The notes below the pieces were generated by a model. It searched no databases. It was not told the origin of the DNA and saw only the letters and a program-made list of their open reading frames with translations. The translations under genes were made by a program, and so were the position numbers. 64,000 bases of DNA from NCBI RefSeq assembly GCF_003207895.1, contig NZ_NKUB01000006.1, forward strand, positions 1-64,000. The letters are read 5' to 3'. This document shows positions 6,845-14,943 of this stretch, piece after piece (positions within the stretch are counted from its first letter, which is position 1; each line of letters begins with the position of its first letter). The stretch comes from Komagataeibacter swingsii (GTDB lineage Bacteria; Pseudomonadota; Alphaproteobacteria; Acetobacterales; Acetobacteraceae).

Positions 6845-9800
6845 ATGTCTCTGTCGCGCTTTTTTATTGACCGGCCCGTTTTCGCATGGGTGATCGGGCT
6901 GATCATCATGCTGGTGGGCGCGGTTTCGATCTTCCGCCTGCCTATCGCCCAGTATCCCAGTATCGCCCCGCCACAGATCGCGATTTCGGTCACCTATCCC
7001 GGCGCGTCCGCCGATACGGTGAACGATACGGTCGTGCGCCCGATCCTGCAGCAGATGTTCGGGCTGGATCATCTGGAATATATTTCCTCGCAGTCCTACG
7101 CATCGGGACAGATGGAAATCGACCTGACCTTCGCGCAGGGAACCAATCCCGACATCGCGCAGGTGCAGGTGCAGAACAAGCTGCAACTTGCGCAGCCCAA
7201 GCTGCCGCAGGAAGTGACGGCGCAGGGGCTGAGCATCACGAAGGCCGTCAAGAACTTCATGATGGTCATCGCCTTCATCTCGACCGATAACAGCATGAGC
7301 GGCGCGGACATCGCCGATTACGTGGCGTCCAACATCTCCGACCCCCTCAGCCGCGTGACGGGTGTGGGCGACCATACGCTGTTCGGTTCGGAATATGCCA
7401 TGCGCATCTGGCTCGACCCGTCCAAGCTGTACAAATACGGCCTGACGGTCGGTGACGTGCAGACCGGCATCCAGACACAGAACATCCAGGTCTCGTCCGG
7501 TGAACTGGGCGGCGTGCCTGCGGTCAAGGGCGCGCGTCTGGACGCCACCATCATCGGGCCGACGCGCCTGCGCTCGCCCGAGGAGTTCGAGAAGATCCTG
7601 CTCAAGGTGCAGCAGGACGGATCGCAGGTGCGCATCCGCGATGTCGCCCATGTGGAGCTGGGGCCGCAGACCTACAACACCCATTCCTTCTACAACAACA
7701 TGCCCGCATCGGGCATGGCGCTGAAACTCGCCCCCGGCGCCAACCAGCTCCAGACCGAAACCGCGGTGCGCGCGCAGATCAGGGAGCTGGAACAGTTCTT
7801 CCCACCGGGGCTGAAGACCGTTTATCCGCTGGATACGGAACCCTTCATCGTCCTGTCGATCAAGGACGTGATCATCACCCTGATCGAGGCCATCGCGCTG
7901 GTGTTCCTGGTGATGCTGGTGTTCCTGCAGAACTTCCGCGCCACTCTGATCCCGACCATCGCGGTGCCGGTGGTGCTGCTGGGTACGTTCGGCATCCTTG
8001 CCGTCCTTGGGTTTTCCATCAATACGCTGACCATGCTGGCCATGGTGCTGGCGGTCGGCCTGCTGGTGGATGACGCCATCGTGGTGGTGGAAAATGTCGA
8101 GCGCGTCATGACGGAAAAGAAGCTTTCGCCCAGGGAAGCCGCGCGTCAGTCGATGGATGAGATTTCGGGCGCGCTGGTCGGCATCGTGCTGGTGCTGACG
8201 GCGGTATTCCTGCCCATGGCGGCCTTCAGCGGGTCAACCGGGGTGATCTATCGCCAGTTTTCCATCACCATCGTCGCGGCCATGTGGCTGTCGGTGCTGG
8301 TGGCGATGGTCATGACGCCCGCCCTGTGCGCCACGATGCTCAAGCCCGGCAGCCATGAAAAGACCACGGGGTTCGCAGGCTGGTTCAACCGTCATTTCAG
8401 TCGCCTGACCAACAGCTACCAGAAGGGCGTGACCCGCGTGCTGGGGCATGTCGGCCTGTCCATGCTGGTGTTCGTGCTGATAACGGCGGGCGTGGGCTGG
8501 CTGTTCATGCGCCTGCCCGGTGGCTTCCTGCCCGATGAGGACCAGGGCCTGATCTTTGGCCAGGTGACCATGCCCGCCGGGTCCACGCTGGAGGAGACGG
8601 CGGCGGTCAACCGCAAGGTGGCCGACTATATCCTCAGGACCGAAGGCAGGAATGTCGAATCCGTCTATTCCATGAACGGGTTCAACTTCGCGGGGCAGGG
8701 GCAGAGCGCTGGCGCCTTCTTCATCCGGCTGAAGGACTGGGATGAACGCCCCGCCGCCAGCCAGACATCGGCCGCGATCGCCATGCGCATCATGATGCAT
8801 TTCTGGATGGACCCGGTGGCGCAGATCTTCGCCATCAACCCGCCCGCCGTGCTGGAACTGGGTAACGCCACCGGCTTCGACCTGGAACTGGAAGACCGTG
8901 GCCACCTTGGGCATTCCAGGCTGCTGGAGGCACGCAACATGGTGCTGGGCATGGCGGCGAAGGATCACCGCCTGACAGCCGTGCGCCCCAATGGCATGGA
9001 AGACGCGCCACAGTTCCACCTGAACATCGACCGTGAAAAGGCCAATGCGCTGGGCATCACCATCGCGGATATCAACACCACGATCGAAGGCGCGCTGGGG
9101 TCGATCTACGTCAACCAGTTCCTGCGTGATGACCGTGTGAAGCAGGTCTATATCCAGGGCGAGCCGGATGCCCGCATGATTCCTGATGACCTGAACAAGT
9201 GGTATATCCGCAACGCAACAGGCGGCATGGTGCCGTTCAATGCCTTTGTGTCCGGCGAGTGGATCATGGGGCCGCAGAAGGTGGAGGACTATAACGGCCT
9301 CAACGCCTTTGAAATCCTTGGGCAGCCGGCAGCGGGCTACAGTTCGGGTGATTCGATCGCCGCGATGAAGGAAATCCTGGCCAGGCTGCCAAAGGGCGTC
9401 GGCTATGAATGGACCGGCCTGTCCTTTGAACAGATGGCGTCGGGGTCTTCCACCGGGCCGCTTTACGCGCTGGCCATGATCGTCATCCTGTTCTGCCTTG
9501 CCGCCCTGTATGAAAGCTGGGCCATTCCCTTTGCCGTGCTGCTGGTCATTCCGCTGGGCGTGCTGGGGGCGATTGTCGCGACCCTTGGGCGCGGGCTGGC
9601 CAATGACGTGTATTTCCAGGTCGGCCTGCTAACCACCGTGGGGCTGGCGGTTAAGAACGCCATCCTGATCGTGGAATTCGCCAAGGCGTTTTTCGAACAG
9701 GGCGCAACGCTGGAGGAATCCGTGCTGGAAGCCGGGCGTGAACGCCTGCGTCCCATCCTCATGACCTCCATTGCCTTCGTGGTGGGCGTGTTCCCGCTGG

Positions 9801-9970
9801 CGATCGCCAGCGGGGCAGGGTCGGCTGCGCGTATTGCAATCGGCACGGCGGTGGTGGGCGGCATGGTGACGGCGACGTTGCTGGCCGTCTATTTCGTGCC
9901 GCTGTTCTTTGTGGTCGTGCTGCGCCTGTTCCGTGTGCAGCGCATGTCCGAACGGACAAAGGGAGAGTAA
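6845..9970 (+). CDS. RND (HAE1) multidrug efflux permease, AcrB/MexB type
   Basis: The 1041-residue inner-membrane proton/drug antiporter begins MSLSRFFIDRPVFAWVIGLI, the standard HAE1 start. It carries the TM4 proton-relay pair in VGLLVDDAIVVVENVERVM and a second-half ending RERLRPILMTSIAFVVGVFP. Two large periplasmic loops lie between TM1-2 and TM7-8. It captures substrates from the periplasm or outer leaflet and passes them to the outer-membrane factor. Substrates cannot be told from sequence; organic acids, solvents or antibiotics are plausible in this type of organism. Its last stop base overlaps the ATG of the next gene. Confidence 0.95.
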   Translation: MSLSRFFIDRPVFAWVIGLIIMLVGAVSIFRLPIAQYPSIAPPQIAISVTYPGASADTVNDTVVRPILQQMFGLDHLEYISSQSYASGQMEIDLTFAQGTNPDIAQVQVQNKLQLAQPKLPQEVTAQGLSITKAVKNFMMVIAFISTDNSMSGADIADYVASNISDPLSRVTGVGDHTLFGSEYAMRIWLDPSKLYKYGLTVGDVQTGIQTQNIQVSSGELGGVPAVKGARLDATIIGPTRLRSPEEFEKILLKVQQDGSQVRIRDVAHVELGPQTYNTHSFYNNMPASGMALKLAPGANQLQTETAVRAQIRELEQFFPPGLKTVYPLDTEPFIVLSIKDVIITLIEAIALVFLVMLVFLQNFRATLIPTIAVPVVLLGTFGILAVLGFSINTLTMLAMVLAVGLLVDDAIVVVENVERVMTEKKLSPREAARQSMDEISGALVGIVLVLTAVFLPMAAFSGSTGVIYRQFSITIVAAMWLSVLVAMVMTPALCATMLKPGSHEKTTGFAGWFNRHFSRLTNSYQKGVTRVLGHVGLSMLVFVLITAGVGWLFMRLPGGFLPDEDQGLIFGQVTMPAGSTLEETAAVNRKVADYILRTEGRNVESVYSMNGFNFAGQGQSAGAFFIRLKDWDERPAASQTSAAIAMRIMMHFWMDPVAQIFAINPPAVLELGNATGFDLELEDRGHLGHSRLLEARNMVLGMAAKDHRLTAVRPNGMEDAPQFHLNIDREKANALGITIADINTTIEGALGSIYVNQFLRDDRVKQVYIQGEPDARMIPDDLNKWYIRNATGGMVPFNAFVSGEWIMGPQKVEDYNGLNAFEILGQPAAGYSSGDSIAAMKEILARLPKGVGYEWTGLSFEQMASGSSTGPLYALAMIVILFCLAALYESWAIPFAVLLVIPLGVLGAIVATLGRGLANDVYFQVGLLTTVGLAVKNAILIVEFAKAFFEQGATLEESVLEAGRERLRPILMTSIAFVVGVFPLAIASGAGSAARIAIGTAVVGGMVTATLLAVYFVPLFFVVVLRLFRVQRMSERTKGE

Positions 9971-11472
9971 TGCAGATGACCGTTCTCCCCACGATCAGGC
10001 GCGCCGCCACGGCTGGCATGGCGGCAGTGCTGCTGGCGGGCTGTACCATGATCCCGCATTACAAGCGCCCCACGCCCCCGCTGGCCAAGGCTTGGCCGGC
10101 CTATGCCAATACCGGCGATCCAGTGCTTGAAAACCCGCTGGCGGCCGATCTGGGCTGGTCGGAATTCTTTACCGACCCCCGGTTGAAGGCGCTGATTGCC
10201 ATCGCCATCCGCCAGAACCGTGACCTGCGGCAGGCGGCGGCTGATATCCGCCGGGCACAGGGGCAGTACGATATCCAGCACGCCACCCTGTTCCCCGCCA
10301 TCAGCGGTGGGGGCGAGGCGATATTCCAGGGGCCATCGGATGCCGCCGGCCTGAGCTTCGCGCCGGGCCTGGATACCGGCAACCCACCCATGTTCAAATA
10401 CTACCAGATGGGCATTGGTGTTTCGTCGTACGAGATCGACCTGTTCGGGCGTATCCGCAGCATGTCGCGCGAAGCGGCGGAACATGCGCTGATGCAGCGC
10501 GAAAACGCCCGTGCGATGCTGATCAGCATCATATCGCAGGTGGCCACGGCCTATATTTCCTGGCTGGGCGACCAGGCGCAGCTTCGCCTGTCGGATGAAA
10601 CCATGGCCTCCCAGCAGCAGACGCTGGAGATGGTCAAGGCCCGTTTCGCGCATGGTGAGACGGATGAGATGAATGTGCGCCAGACCGAAACGCAGGTTGC
10701 GCAAAGCGGCGCCTTCCGCGATGAATCGCGCAGGCATGTGGCGCAGGATGAAAACCTGCTGGCCCTGCTGATCGGCCAGCCCATTCCCGATAACCTGCCC
10801 CCCGCGCATCCGCTGGGGCAACAGACCATCATGCAGGACCTGCCGCCGGGCCTGCCGGCGGATGTGCTGGAACACCGGCCGGACATCATGGCGGCCGAAC
10901 ATGACCTGCTGGCGGCCAATGCGGATATCGGCGCGGCCAAGGCTGCGTTCTACCCCCGCATTACCCTGACCGCATCGGACGGGATCAGCAGCCTGCAGCC
11001 GCACAAGCTGTTCACTTCGGCCGCTACGACATGGGGTGTTTCACCACAGTTGCAGGTACCCCTGCTGAACTGGGGCCAGAACAGCGGCAACCTGAAGGCA
11101 TCGCGCGCCATGCGGGCATCCAAGGCGGCGGCGTATGAAAAAACGGTGCAGTCCGCCTTCCGTGAAGTGGCGGATGCGCTGGCCGCGCGCGATACCTACC
11201 GTGATGAAACCGCGCAGATGGACCGTTATGTATCCACAACGGGGGATGCCTACCGGCTGGCCATGCTGCGCTACAGGGCGGGGACGGATTCCTACATCAC
11301 ATCCCTTGTCTCGCAACGTAGCTACCTGCAGGCGCAGCAGTGGCGGATATCCATTGCGGTGTCGCGTTACCAGAACCTCGTCACCCTGTACCGTGCGCTG
11401 GGTGGCGGCTGGACCGAGCATACCCCCACGCCCCAGCCTGCCAGGGGACAGAAGGCCACGCGCAAGGGATAG
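9970..11472 (+). CDS. RND outer-membrane factor lipoprotein (OprM/NodT type)
   Basis: This 500-residue protein is the TolC-like exit duct of the pump. A signal peptide ends in the lipobox LLAGC (Cys25), followed by YKRPTPPL, typical of the NodT family. Two outer-membrane efflux repeats follow: one with IRQNRDLRQAAADIRRAQGQYD and SSYEIDLFGRIRSMS, the second with DVLEHRPDIMAAEHDLLAAN and VPLLNWGQNSGNLKASRA. Its ATG overlaps the stop of the permease gene (TAATG), so translation is coupled. It closes the tetR-divergent operon. Confidence 0.94.
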   Translation: MQMTVLPTIRRAATAGMAAVLLAGCTMIPHYKRPTPPLAKAWPAYANTGDPVLENPLAADLGWSEFFTDPRLKALIAIAIRQNRDLRQAAADIRRAQGQYDIQHATLFPAISGGGEAIFQGPSDAAGLSFAPGLDTGNPPMFKYYQMGIGVSSYEIDLFGRIRSMSREAAEHALMQRENARAMLISIISQVATAYISWLGDQAQLRLSDETMASQQQTLEMVKARFAHGETDEMNVRQTETQVAQSGAFRDESRRHVAQDENLLALLIGQPIPDNLPPAHPLGQQTIMQDLPPGLPADVLEHRPDIMAAEHDLLAANADIGAAKAAFYPRITLTASDGISSLQPHKLFTSAATTWGVSPQLQVPLLNWGQNSGNLKASRAMRASKAAAYEKTVQSAFREVADALAARDTYRDETAQMDRYVSTTGDAYRLAMLRYRAGTDSYITSLVSQRSYLQAQQWRISIAVSRYQNLVTLYRALGGGWTEHTPTPQPARGQKATRKG

Positions 11473-11585
11473 TTACGGCCAGGGACCATTTTTAATGGCA
11501 TGGGGGCATGTTGCGGGACGTGGCACCAGGCATGTCCCGCCGGCTGGCGGCATGAAACGGTTTTTCGGGCTGTCGCCCGCCCCCT

Positions 11586-11993
11586 TCAATCCGTATAACG
11601 GCCGCTACGGCCCTGCTTGATGCGACTGCGGTGCTGTTTGTTGTCCAGCCGCTTCCTGCGCTGCGTGCGTGAGGGACGTGTGGGCACGCGATATGCCTGC
11701 ACGGTGCTGGCCTGCGCGATCATGTCCTGCAGGCGGGCGACCGCGTCCTCGCGGTTGCGGATCTGGCTGCGGAAACGCCGGGCCGTCAGCACGATCACGC
11801 CGTCGGCTGTCATCCGGCTGCCTGCCACCTCGATCAGCCGGTGCTTGACCCGGCCGGGCAGGGTGGGGGAGTTGCGCGCGTCAAAACGCAGCTGGGCTGC
11901 TGTTGCGACCTTGTTGACGTTCTGCCCGCCGGGGCCGGATGCCAGGATGTAGGTCACATGTAATTCATCATCGGGTATGATGGGGGATGACAT
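11586..11993 (-). CDS. arfB: Ribosome-rescue peptidyl-tRNA hydrolase ArfB
   Basis: The 135-residue protein carries the release-factor GGQ motif in SGPGGQNVNKVATAAQLRFD. A basic C-terminal tail (RPSRTQRRKRLDNKQHRSRI, then KQGRSGRYTD) would insert in the mRNA channel of stalled ribosomes. This is the ArfB/YaeJ family, which hydrolyses peptidyl-tRNA on ribosomes lacking a stop codon. No codon-recognition domain is present, as expected, and the length matches the family. It is convergent with the RND operon and divergent from the small genes that follow. Confidence 0.93.
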   Translation of the reverse strand: MSSPIIPDDELHVTYILASGPGGQNVNKVATAAQLRFDARNSPTLPGRVKHRLIEVAGSRMTADGVIVLTARRFRSQIRNREDAVARLQDMIAQASTVQAYRVPTRPSRTQRRKRLDNKQHRSRIKQGRSGRYTD

Positions 11994-12126
11994 GGCGGTT
12001 TACGGTCCTGTCGGGCGGAAGGTATATCGTAAGCTTATGGGCCGCCCTGCATGGGCAGCATTGCTGTGCTGGCCGTTTGCTATCACCATGCCTGCCGCAA
12101 GATGACAAGAGCGGAGTAGCACAATC

Positions 12127-12411
12127 ATGAATGATGAGGCGGTCACGGACCAGTTGCGCAAGGCCCTTGCGCAGGCAGCGGGCGATGCGGCGCAGGCCAA
12201 GGTGATGCCCGTGGTCAAGATGATTGCGGCCCAGCAGCTTGTGGTCATGGACCTTATGCAGATGCTGGTTGATGCCAGGGTGCTGCATGCGGATGAAATC
12301 GCCGCACGCATGCGCCACCATATCGACCATACCGATGCAAAGGACATGGCGGCACGGACCCTGTTTGAACAGGTACGCGCCCGGTTTGCATCCGGTGTCA
12401 AACCCTCCTGA
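12127..12411 (+). CDS. Small hypothetical helical protein
   Basis: I do not recognise this 94-residue protein. It is rich in Ala, Met and Gln, mostly predicted helix (MPVVKMIAAQQLVVMDLMQM), with no signal peptide and no obvious membrane span. It is the first of three short same-strand genes (the next start at 12432 and 12617), all with codon use like the core genome, so they are likely expressed together. No motif suggests a function; a small adaptor or coiled-coil partner is possible. Confidence 0.7.
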   Translation: MNDEAVTDQLRKALAQAAGDAAQAKVMPVVKMIAAQQLVVMDLMQMLVDARVLHADEIAARMRHHIDHTDAKDMAARTLFEQVRARFASGVKPS

Positions 12412-12431
12412 TATCATAAGGAAGTGTGCAT

Positions 12432-12587
12432 ATGGCTGATCATCCCCCCGCCCTGCGGGCCGAAATCGCGGCGCTGAAGACGGAACTGGCGCGTATGCGT
12501 GACGAACTGGCCATGGCGCGCAAGACGATACAGGACCTTAACCTGAAACTGCGGCGTGAGCAGACACGTCCCCCCACCGCGCGCTGA
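12432..12587 (+). CDS. Very short coiled-coil protein (51 aa)
   Basis: An ATG at 12432, preceded by AAGGAAG at good distance, opens a 51-residue frame ending at the TGA at 12585-12587. The core (LRAEIAALKTELARMRDELA, then MARKTIQDLNLKLRREQ) has clear heptad spacing of hydrophobics and alternating charges, so it should form a coiled coil and oligomerise. It sits between two other small genes 20 and 29 bp away and is probably co-transcribed. No function can be assigned. It is easily missed because of its size. Confidence 0.65.
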   Translation: MADHPPALRAEIAALKTELARMRDELAMARKTIQDLNLKLRREQTRPPTAR

Positions 12588-12616
12588 CACGGTGGCATGA
12601 CAAGGTATTTTCCATC

Positions 12617-12865
12617 ATGAATGAAGAACGCGACGCAGCCGGCCGGGCTGTGGTCTATCCCACCGTCAGTTGCGGGGCGGAAGCGGTGCAGGACTCCATC
12701 GTGGTCATGGACCTGTTCATGGCGACATCGCCCGAACACATGCCCAAGGGCAACAAACGTGTTGTAACCGTGCTGCCGCCGGAACTGGCCCTTAACCTTG
12801 CCGAACAACTGCGCCATGCCGCCGAACGCGTGCAGGCGGCACGGGCGGATAAAAAGGCTGAATGA
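12617..12865 (+). CDS. Small hypothetical protein (82 aa)
   Basis: I do not recognise this protein. It has a mixed beta/alpha look: TVSCGAEAVQDSIVVMDLFM, then KRVVTVLPPELALNLAEQLR, and a charged helical C-terminus. No signal peptide or TM helix is visible. It is the last of the three short plus-strand genes and is followed within 10 bp by dispersed repeat copy B, which could end transcription here. It was retained as real because of its start position, host-like codon use and tight spacing with the previous two genes. Confidence 0.65.
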   Translation: MNEERDAAGRAVVYPTVSCGAEAVQDSIVVMDLFMATSPEHMPKGNKRVVTVLPPELALNLAEQLRHAAERVQAARADKKAE

Positions 12866-12871
12866 CTATTT

Positions 12872-12965
12872 AAAAAACAATAAAGGTTTCTGGGTGCCGC
12901 CTTTTTTCAAAAAGGCGGCGTTCTTCGCAGCTTTTCGAAAAAAGCTTCACCAAAAACTTCCTTAT
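12872..12965 (-). repeat. Dispersed two-hairpin repeat, copy B
   Basis: Inverted relative to copy A: starting at 12965 on the minus strand it reads ATAAGGAAGTTTTTGGTGAA, then the AGCTTTTT hairpin, then the GCCGCC hairpin (12897-12919), then a region complementary to the start. The convergent genes at 12617 (plus) and 12962 (minus) both end at it, and the minus-strand gene's TAA stop (12962-12964) lies inside the repeat. Confidence 0.85.
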
Positions 12966-13942
12966 GACGGCGGGATGTTTTCCGGGCGGCCGTCATGACG
13001 CCTGAACTGGCGCATGCCGGCATAACGCAGGTTGAGCGCAACCCTTCCCCCCTGCACGGTAGGAATGGTCATGGTATTTTCCAGCCCGCCGCGCATGGCC
13101 TTCTGGGACGCCATATGCACGATGCCCACAGGTGGATGGGGAAAGAACAGGTTGGCCAGTTGCCCGGTGCTTTCATCCAGCAGCCAGGGACCAAGGTAGT
13201 TGTGGCCGTTATCAAGGAAGGTGACGGGCTGGCCGTCGATATAGACCGCCAGCGCCATGCACAGCTGGTCCTGCGTGAAGGCCATGCCGCGCCGGGGCAG
13301 GATCAGCGCCTGCCAGCGCCGCAACACGGGCCAGATCGTAGCATCGCGATGCAGGCAGAACACGCCCGCATTCAGCAGGGGCTTGGCGCCGATGCGCTTG
13401 CGGATATGGAATGGCAGCCGGGCGCGGCTGGCATTCTTGTAAAGGAAAGAGCGGATCTGCATCCACCCCGGGCAGATCCAGCGCACCCCCAGCAGGTTGG
13501 CGATCTTGGCGCCGATTTCCGGCACGATGGCCAGCGCGCCGCCCTCGCCCGCGGCAAATACCTGTTCCAGCGCCCCGCCGTCCTGCACCCATGTATCGGC
13601 ATCCAGCCACGCGATCAGGTCGAATTCCGGCAGCATCTGGTCCAGCCACAGCTTGCTTATGTTGATGGCAAGGCTGGGGCGGTTCCGGATGGCGCGCCTG
13701 GGGGCATGATCGGGGATATGGGGCGTGATGGTCCGTATGCCCCGTGCCCGCAGCCGCGCCACCTGTTCCGGCGTCATGCCGCAGTCGATGACCCCGATAG
13801 GGGTATCGGCATGATCGCGTATGGAGGCGACCAGTTCGTCCACCAGATGGAAATAGCTGTGATCGCATCCGGTGACGATAATCCGGCGGCTGGTCGATTG
13901 GGGTGTGGCGCTGGGGGCATGCGGTGTCATGCCCGGCATCAT
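12962..13942 (-). CDS. Glycosyltransferase-like protein (GT-A fold, DxD)
   Basis: The 326-residue soluble protein begins its core with RRIIVTGCDHSYFHLVDELV and GVIDCGMTPEQVARL. It has the metal-binding DxD in LIAWLDADTWVQDGG and later FTQDQLCMALAVY, a pattern seen in GT8-like and related nucleotide-sugar transferases. Donor and acceptor are unknown. It is the third gene, after a 180-bp gap holding repeat copy C, of a minus-strand glycosyltransferase cluster likely making a surface polysaccharide or glycoprotein glycan. Its stop codon is provided by the edge of repeat copy B. Confidence 0.7.
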   Translation of the reverse strand: MMPGMTPHAPSATPQSTSRRIIVTGCDHSYFHLVDELVASIRDHADTPIGVIDCGMTPEQVARLRARGIRTITPHIPDHAPRRAIRNRPSLAINISKLWLDQMLPEFDLIAWLDADTWVQDGGALEQVFAAGEGGALAIVPEIGAKIANLLGVRWICPGWMQIRSFLYKNASRARLPFHIRKRIGAKPLLNAGVFCLHRDATIWPVLRRWQALILPRRGMAFTQDQLCMALAVYIDGQPVTFLDNGHNYLGPWLLDESTGQLANLFFPHPPVGIVHMASQKAMRGGLENTMTIPTVQGGRVALNLRYAGMRQFRRHDGRPENIPPS

Positions 13943-14035
13943 AGGGACAAGCAGGGGGGGCGGAAATATCCCTTCGTCACAGGGGGTTCCGATATCCGCC
14001 TTGAGATACCCGCTTTGAGATATCGGGCCGATTCA

Positions 14036-14122
14036 TGAAAGGCTTCTGGTGGAGCTTTTTTCAGAAGGCTTCGGGAAACACCCCTTTTCTGAAAAAAGGC
14101 GACACCTGGAAACTTTTATATT
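14036..14122 (+). repeat. Dispersed two-hairpin repeat, copy C
   Basis: The unit reads AAAGGCTTCTGGTGGAGC, then a TTTTTTCAGAAGGC-type first hairpin, a second hairpin (CCTTTTCTGAAAAAAGG, 14083-14099), and ACACCTGGAAACTTTTATA. It is more diverged than copies A, B and H. It ends 2 bp from the stop of the minus-strand GT2 gene. With copy B it flanks the 12962-13942 gene in inverted orientation. Confidence 0.8.
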
Positions 14123-14124
14123 TT

Positions 14125-14943
14125 TCATGCCTTCCCGTCCGTAAGCGGATGGTAACCCGCGCTGAGTGCGGGGTGACGGAAGGCCATGATGGCGCGCAGG
14201 CTTTCATGGGCGGCCCATGCCTCGTTCGTGGTGCGTGAATTGCCATGCATGCGGTAGCGGCACAGGATTTCGGGCACGTAAGCGGCCTCGAAACCACGAC
14301 CGATGAATTTCAGCCAGAAATCATAATCTTCCCAGCCCTGGTCGATATGGCTGTAGCCATCCACATCCGCCCATGCCTGCCGGCGGATCAGGGCCATCAC
14401 ATCAACATAGTTCTCGCGCGCCATCTGGGTGGGGTCCCATATGTCGGCGGAGCCGATGCGCTGTTCCTTGCCGAAATATTCCAGCTGGCTGTACGTGGCG
14501 TCAAACCCGCCGTCGCGTGCGGCGTCATGCAGCCGGGCTATGGCGCGGGGGTAGATGGTGTTATCCGCGTCCATTACGAACACGAACGCGCCGACAGTGT
14601 GCTTGAAGGCGGTATTGCGGGCCTCGGATGGTCCCTGGTTGCGCGGGTGCACGATCAGGGTGCAACGCCAGAAACGGTCGCGGTTTTCTTCCATCCATGC
14701 GGTAATCAGGGCCACGGAATCGTCCCTGTCCGAATGGTCGTCCACCACGACCAGATCAAGGGCCGCATGCGTCTGGGCCGCGACTGAATCGAGGGCTTCG
14801 AGAACATACCGGCCATAATTGAAATTGGTGAGGCATATGCTGACAAGGTCAGCCGGCTTCTTGCGGCGGCTGCGGAATGTGAATGCTGTCTGGCCCGTGG
14901 CCATCCATGGGGCGGTGATGCTCATGCCTCCGGCGTGCTCCAT
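14125..14943 (-). CDS. Family 2 glycosyltransferase
   Basis: The 272-residue protein has the GT2 fold. Its nucleotide-binding start is LVSICLTNFNYGRYVLEALD, followed by LDLVVVDDHSDRDDSV, the DxD in FVFVMDADNTIYPRA, and the acceptor-side motif GWEDYDFWLKF. It has no membrane helix, so it acts in the cytoplasm on nucleotide-sugar donors. It overlaps the 3' end of the upstream 525-residue gene by 22 bp, so the pair is co-transcribed and coupled. The sugar is unknown. Confidence 0.88.
   Translation of the reverse strand: MEHAGGMSITAPWMATGQTAFTFRSRRKKPADLVSICLTNFNYGRYVLEALDSVAAQTHAALDLVVVDDHSDRDDSVALITAWMEENRDRFWRCTLIVHPRNQGPSEARNTAFKHTVGAFVFVMDADNTIYPRAIARLHDAARDGGFDATYSQLEYFGKEQRIGSADIWDPTQMARENYVDVMALIRRQAWADVDGYSHIDQGWEDYDFWLKFIGRGFEAAYVPEILCRYRMHGNSRTTNEAWAAHESLRAIMAFRHPALSAGYHPLTDGKA

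Noticed and set aside
5651-7684. A 677-residue minus-strand frame opposite the RND genes
   Set aside because: It is the antisense shadow of the adaptor and permease genes. Its His/Gly/Arg-rich composition and lack of any domain are typical of a shadow frame in GC-rich DNA.
11513-11540. GCGGGAC/GTCCCGC hairpin after the outer-membrane factor gene
   Set aside because: Only 7 bp, a 14-nt loop and no T-run. Too weak to call.
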